Shown piece after piece: positions 62,511 to 64,000 of a DNA stretch of 64,000 nucleotides. This DNA is from Lytechinus variegatus (taxonomy: Eukaryota > Echinodermata > Echinoidea > Temnopleuroida > Toxopneustidae). A program made the position numbers and the translations under genes. A model generated the notes under the pieces. That model worked only from the letters and a program-made list of their open reading frames with translations. It was not told the DNA's origin and did not search any database. The stretch spans positions 27,029,205 to 27,093,204 of the forward strand of contig NC_054746.1 in assembly GCF_018143015.1 (NCBI RefSeq). Reading direction: 5' to 3'. Each line of letters opens with the position of its first letter. Positions within the stretch are counted from its first letter, which is position 1.

Positions 62511-64000
62511 CTGAAATATTAACAGAAAAAAAATATTGAAGCTTATGGTAAAAAAAATTGGTATCATAATCAAGTATATTATAACGTTGACGATTAGACT
62601 GATTGAGTGATTTCAATTGATATTACTTTTGTCACGACCTGTAAGGTTTTACCTACTTGCATATGGATGAAACAATTCATATATTCTTGATTGGCGCTGA
62701 TAAGCCAATGGCCCCATGTACCTACCCACATCCATAATATTTTCTTTCCTAAATAATCATAAATTATGTATAGTTTTGTTATGTTTTCTGACTATGATAT
62801 TGTGCTTTCATGCCTTCAAGAGAAATGAAGTAGGATTAAAATAAAACTTGTTAATCATTTTAGCATTTTGGTATTAAGATGTCATATACATAATTATGTG
62901 ATTTATACATTGCATTCATGACACAATTGAGAAATGATTACATCAATTTTCAAGTTATCACAGGCTACCATTGTGGTTCAAATGCAAAACAGACGTTGGC
63001 CTAGACTGTATCTATAGGAAATATTAAACTTTGGAATGTCGAGTTTCCCCGAATTGCCAAGGAAATTGAAAATTAGATGTTGGCTATATCATAGTATGAA
63101 ACTGTTTATCACTGTTATATATATAATTGATTATACAAGTAATACTTTTAGAGTAATATATATATATACACGATATGAATCAATAATGAAATTTATGAAT
63201 AAAATAATGACACATATAATTTTCTGCAAAATGATTAAATTCTGCCTTTAAGTGTGTGTCTAAGTGACTGCCCCTGGATTTCCCCAGTTCGCAATCGTAG
63301 AATAGTTGTGATTCAATTAGAAATCATTTGAAATACTTTTGACAAACATTTGTTTAGAATCACTTTATTCGAGATATCTATGCTTCACAAGCTGGTTAGC
63401 AAGTGTTTTTCGGAAGTGTTTCACTTTCTGTTCAATACAGTGCATCTCGAAGTTGACCGAGGTTTCTCTTTCGATAATGACAGTAAAATTCGAGTCGGCT
63501 TGAAAGGAGAAAGGGAAGAAATAAGGAGAGATATAATACAGAAAGAGAAAAGGAAGGAGAAAGGGGAGAAGTGAGTGATGAATGGAGAGAAAGTGATCGC
63601 TCGTTAACTTATTGGACTACTTCGAAACAACATGACTTCAATATGATTTCGAATTTTGTACATCAGCCTATGAAAGAATGTCGTCTCCCCCCTGAAGTTA
63701 CAAGAAATCTCCAGAAATCGTGCGATTGTCAGCGATTGTTTTATCATAGACCCATGTTTTGATTTACCATGATATTTCATTTTATCCACGGAAATTTCAC
63801 AGCGGTGGAAAAGACTGATATTCAGCTAGCATAATGTTACAAAATACACAACAAAATCATAGAAATATCATACTGAATGCATGTTCGTTCTCTTATAAAA
63901 ATGTTTTGATAAAGTGTTATTGCTGACTTTTCTTGCTATTTGAAGTGCTTGTCAAGAGAAGGCCGATCGTGTCTCAAGATAATTAAATCTATACCAAATA
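62511..64000 (-). other. Upstream intron of the regulator gene
   Basis: AT-rich sequence without a recognisable exon or element. Purine-rich stretch at 63480-63580. Confidence 0.4.

Overview
The window is a piece of a repeat-rich animal nuclear genome. Its genes have many short exons with GT-AG introns, its intergenic DNA is AT-rich, and it holds dozens of small DNA transposons and no bacterial-style gene clusters. The protein sequences, the frequent TAGGCCTA/CTAGATCTAG words and the style of the dispersed repeats suggest a marine deuterostome, most likely an echinoderm such as a sea urchin. The species is an inference.

Four genes are supported. (1) On the minus strand at the left edge are the first two coding exons of an RCOR/CoREST corepressor gene (1147-1444), which runs off the window. 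(2) A minus-strand ORF (8035-8865) encodes an acidic, serine-rich 276-aa protein that I do not recognise. A candidate untranslated first exon lies near 10455-10650. (3) The plus-strand centrepiece is CLASRP (CLK4-associating SR-related protein). All exons could be joined in phase from 15147 to 45571, or to 46165 through an extra terminal exon, giving 661 or 671 aa; the human protein is about 674 aa. (4) On the minus strand at the right edge are the last three coding exons (60729-62510) of a probable transcription regulator with His and Gln runs. Its DNA-binding part lies outside the window.

The genes in order are RCOR (-), unknown (-), CLASRP (+) and regulator (-). RCOR and the regulator would act in transcription and CLASRP in splicing. 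Nothing suggests that they form one pathway.

Most of the remaining DNA is mobile-element debris, and several elements can be delimited exactly. They include a 3.7-kb foldback element with ~1.1-kb arms and a 9-bp target duplication, 37 bp into CLASRP intron 1, and a second 3.2-kb foldback at 49593-52789 whose arms carry arrays of nuclear-receptor-like half-sites. A 1.5-kb hAT-like element (11171-12681) has an exact 8-bp duplication and a TA-flanked MITE nested inside it. CLASRP intron 8 holds a three-level nest (32764-35607) with a poly(A)-tailed retroposon bounded by a 20-bp duplication. There are also a decayed non-LTR reverse transcriptase (25150-26000), two tRNA-like SINE heads, TTAA-flanked MITEs, a degenerate tandem repeat built on GCGCGAGC, and about twenty long G/C homopolymers.

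I found no convincing new multi-gene system. The most unusual signals are the two foldbacks, the receptor-site arrays, the paired 38-nt hairpins with unrelated sequences, and the alternative 3' end of CLASRP.
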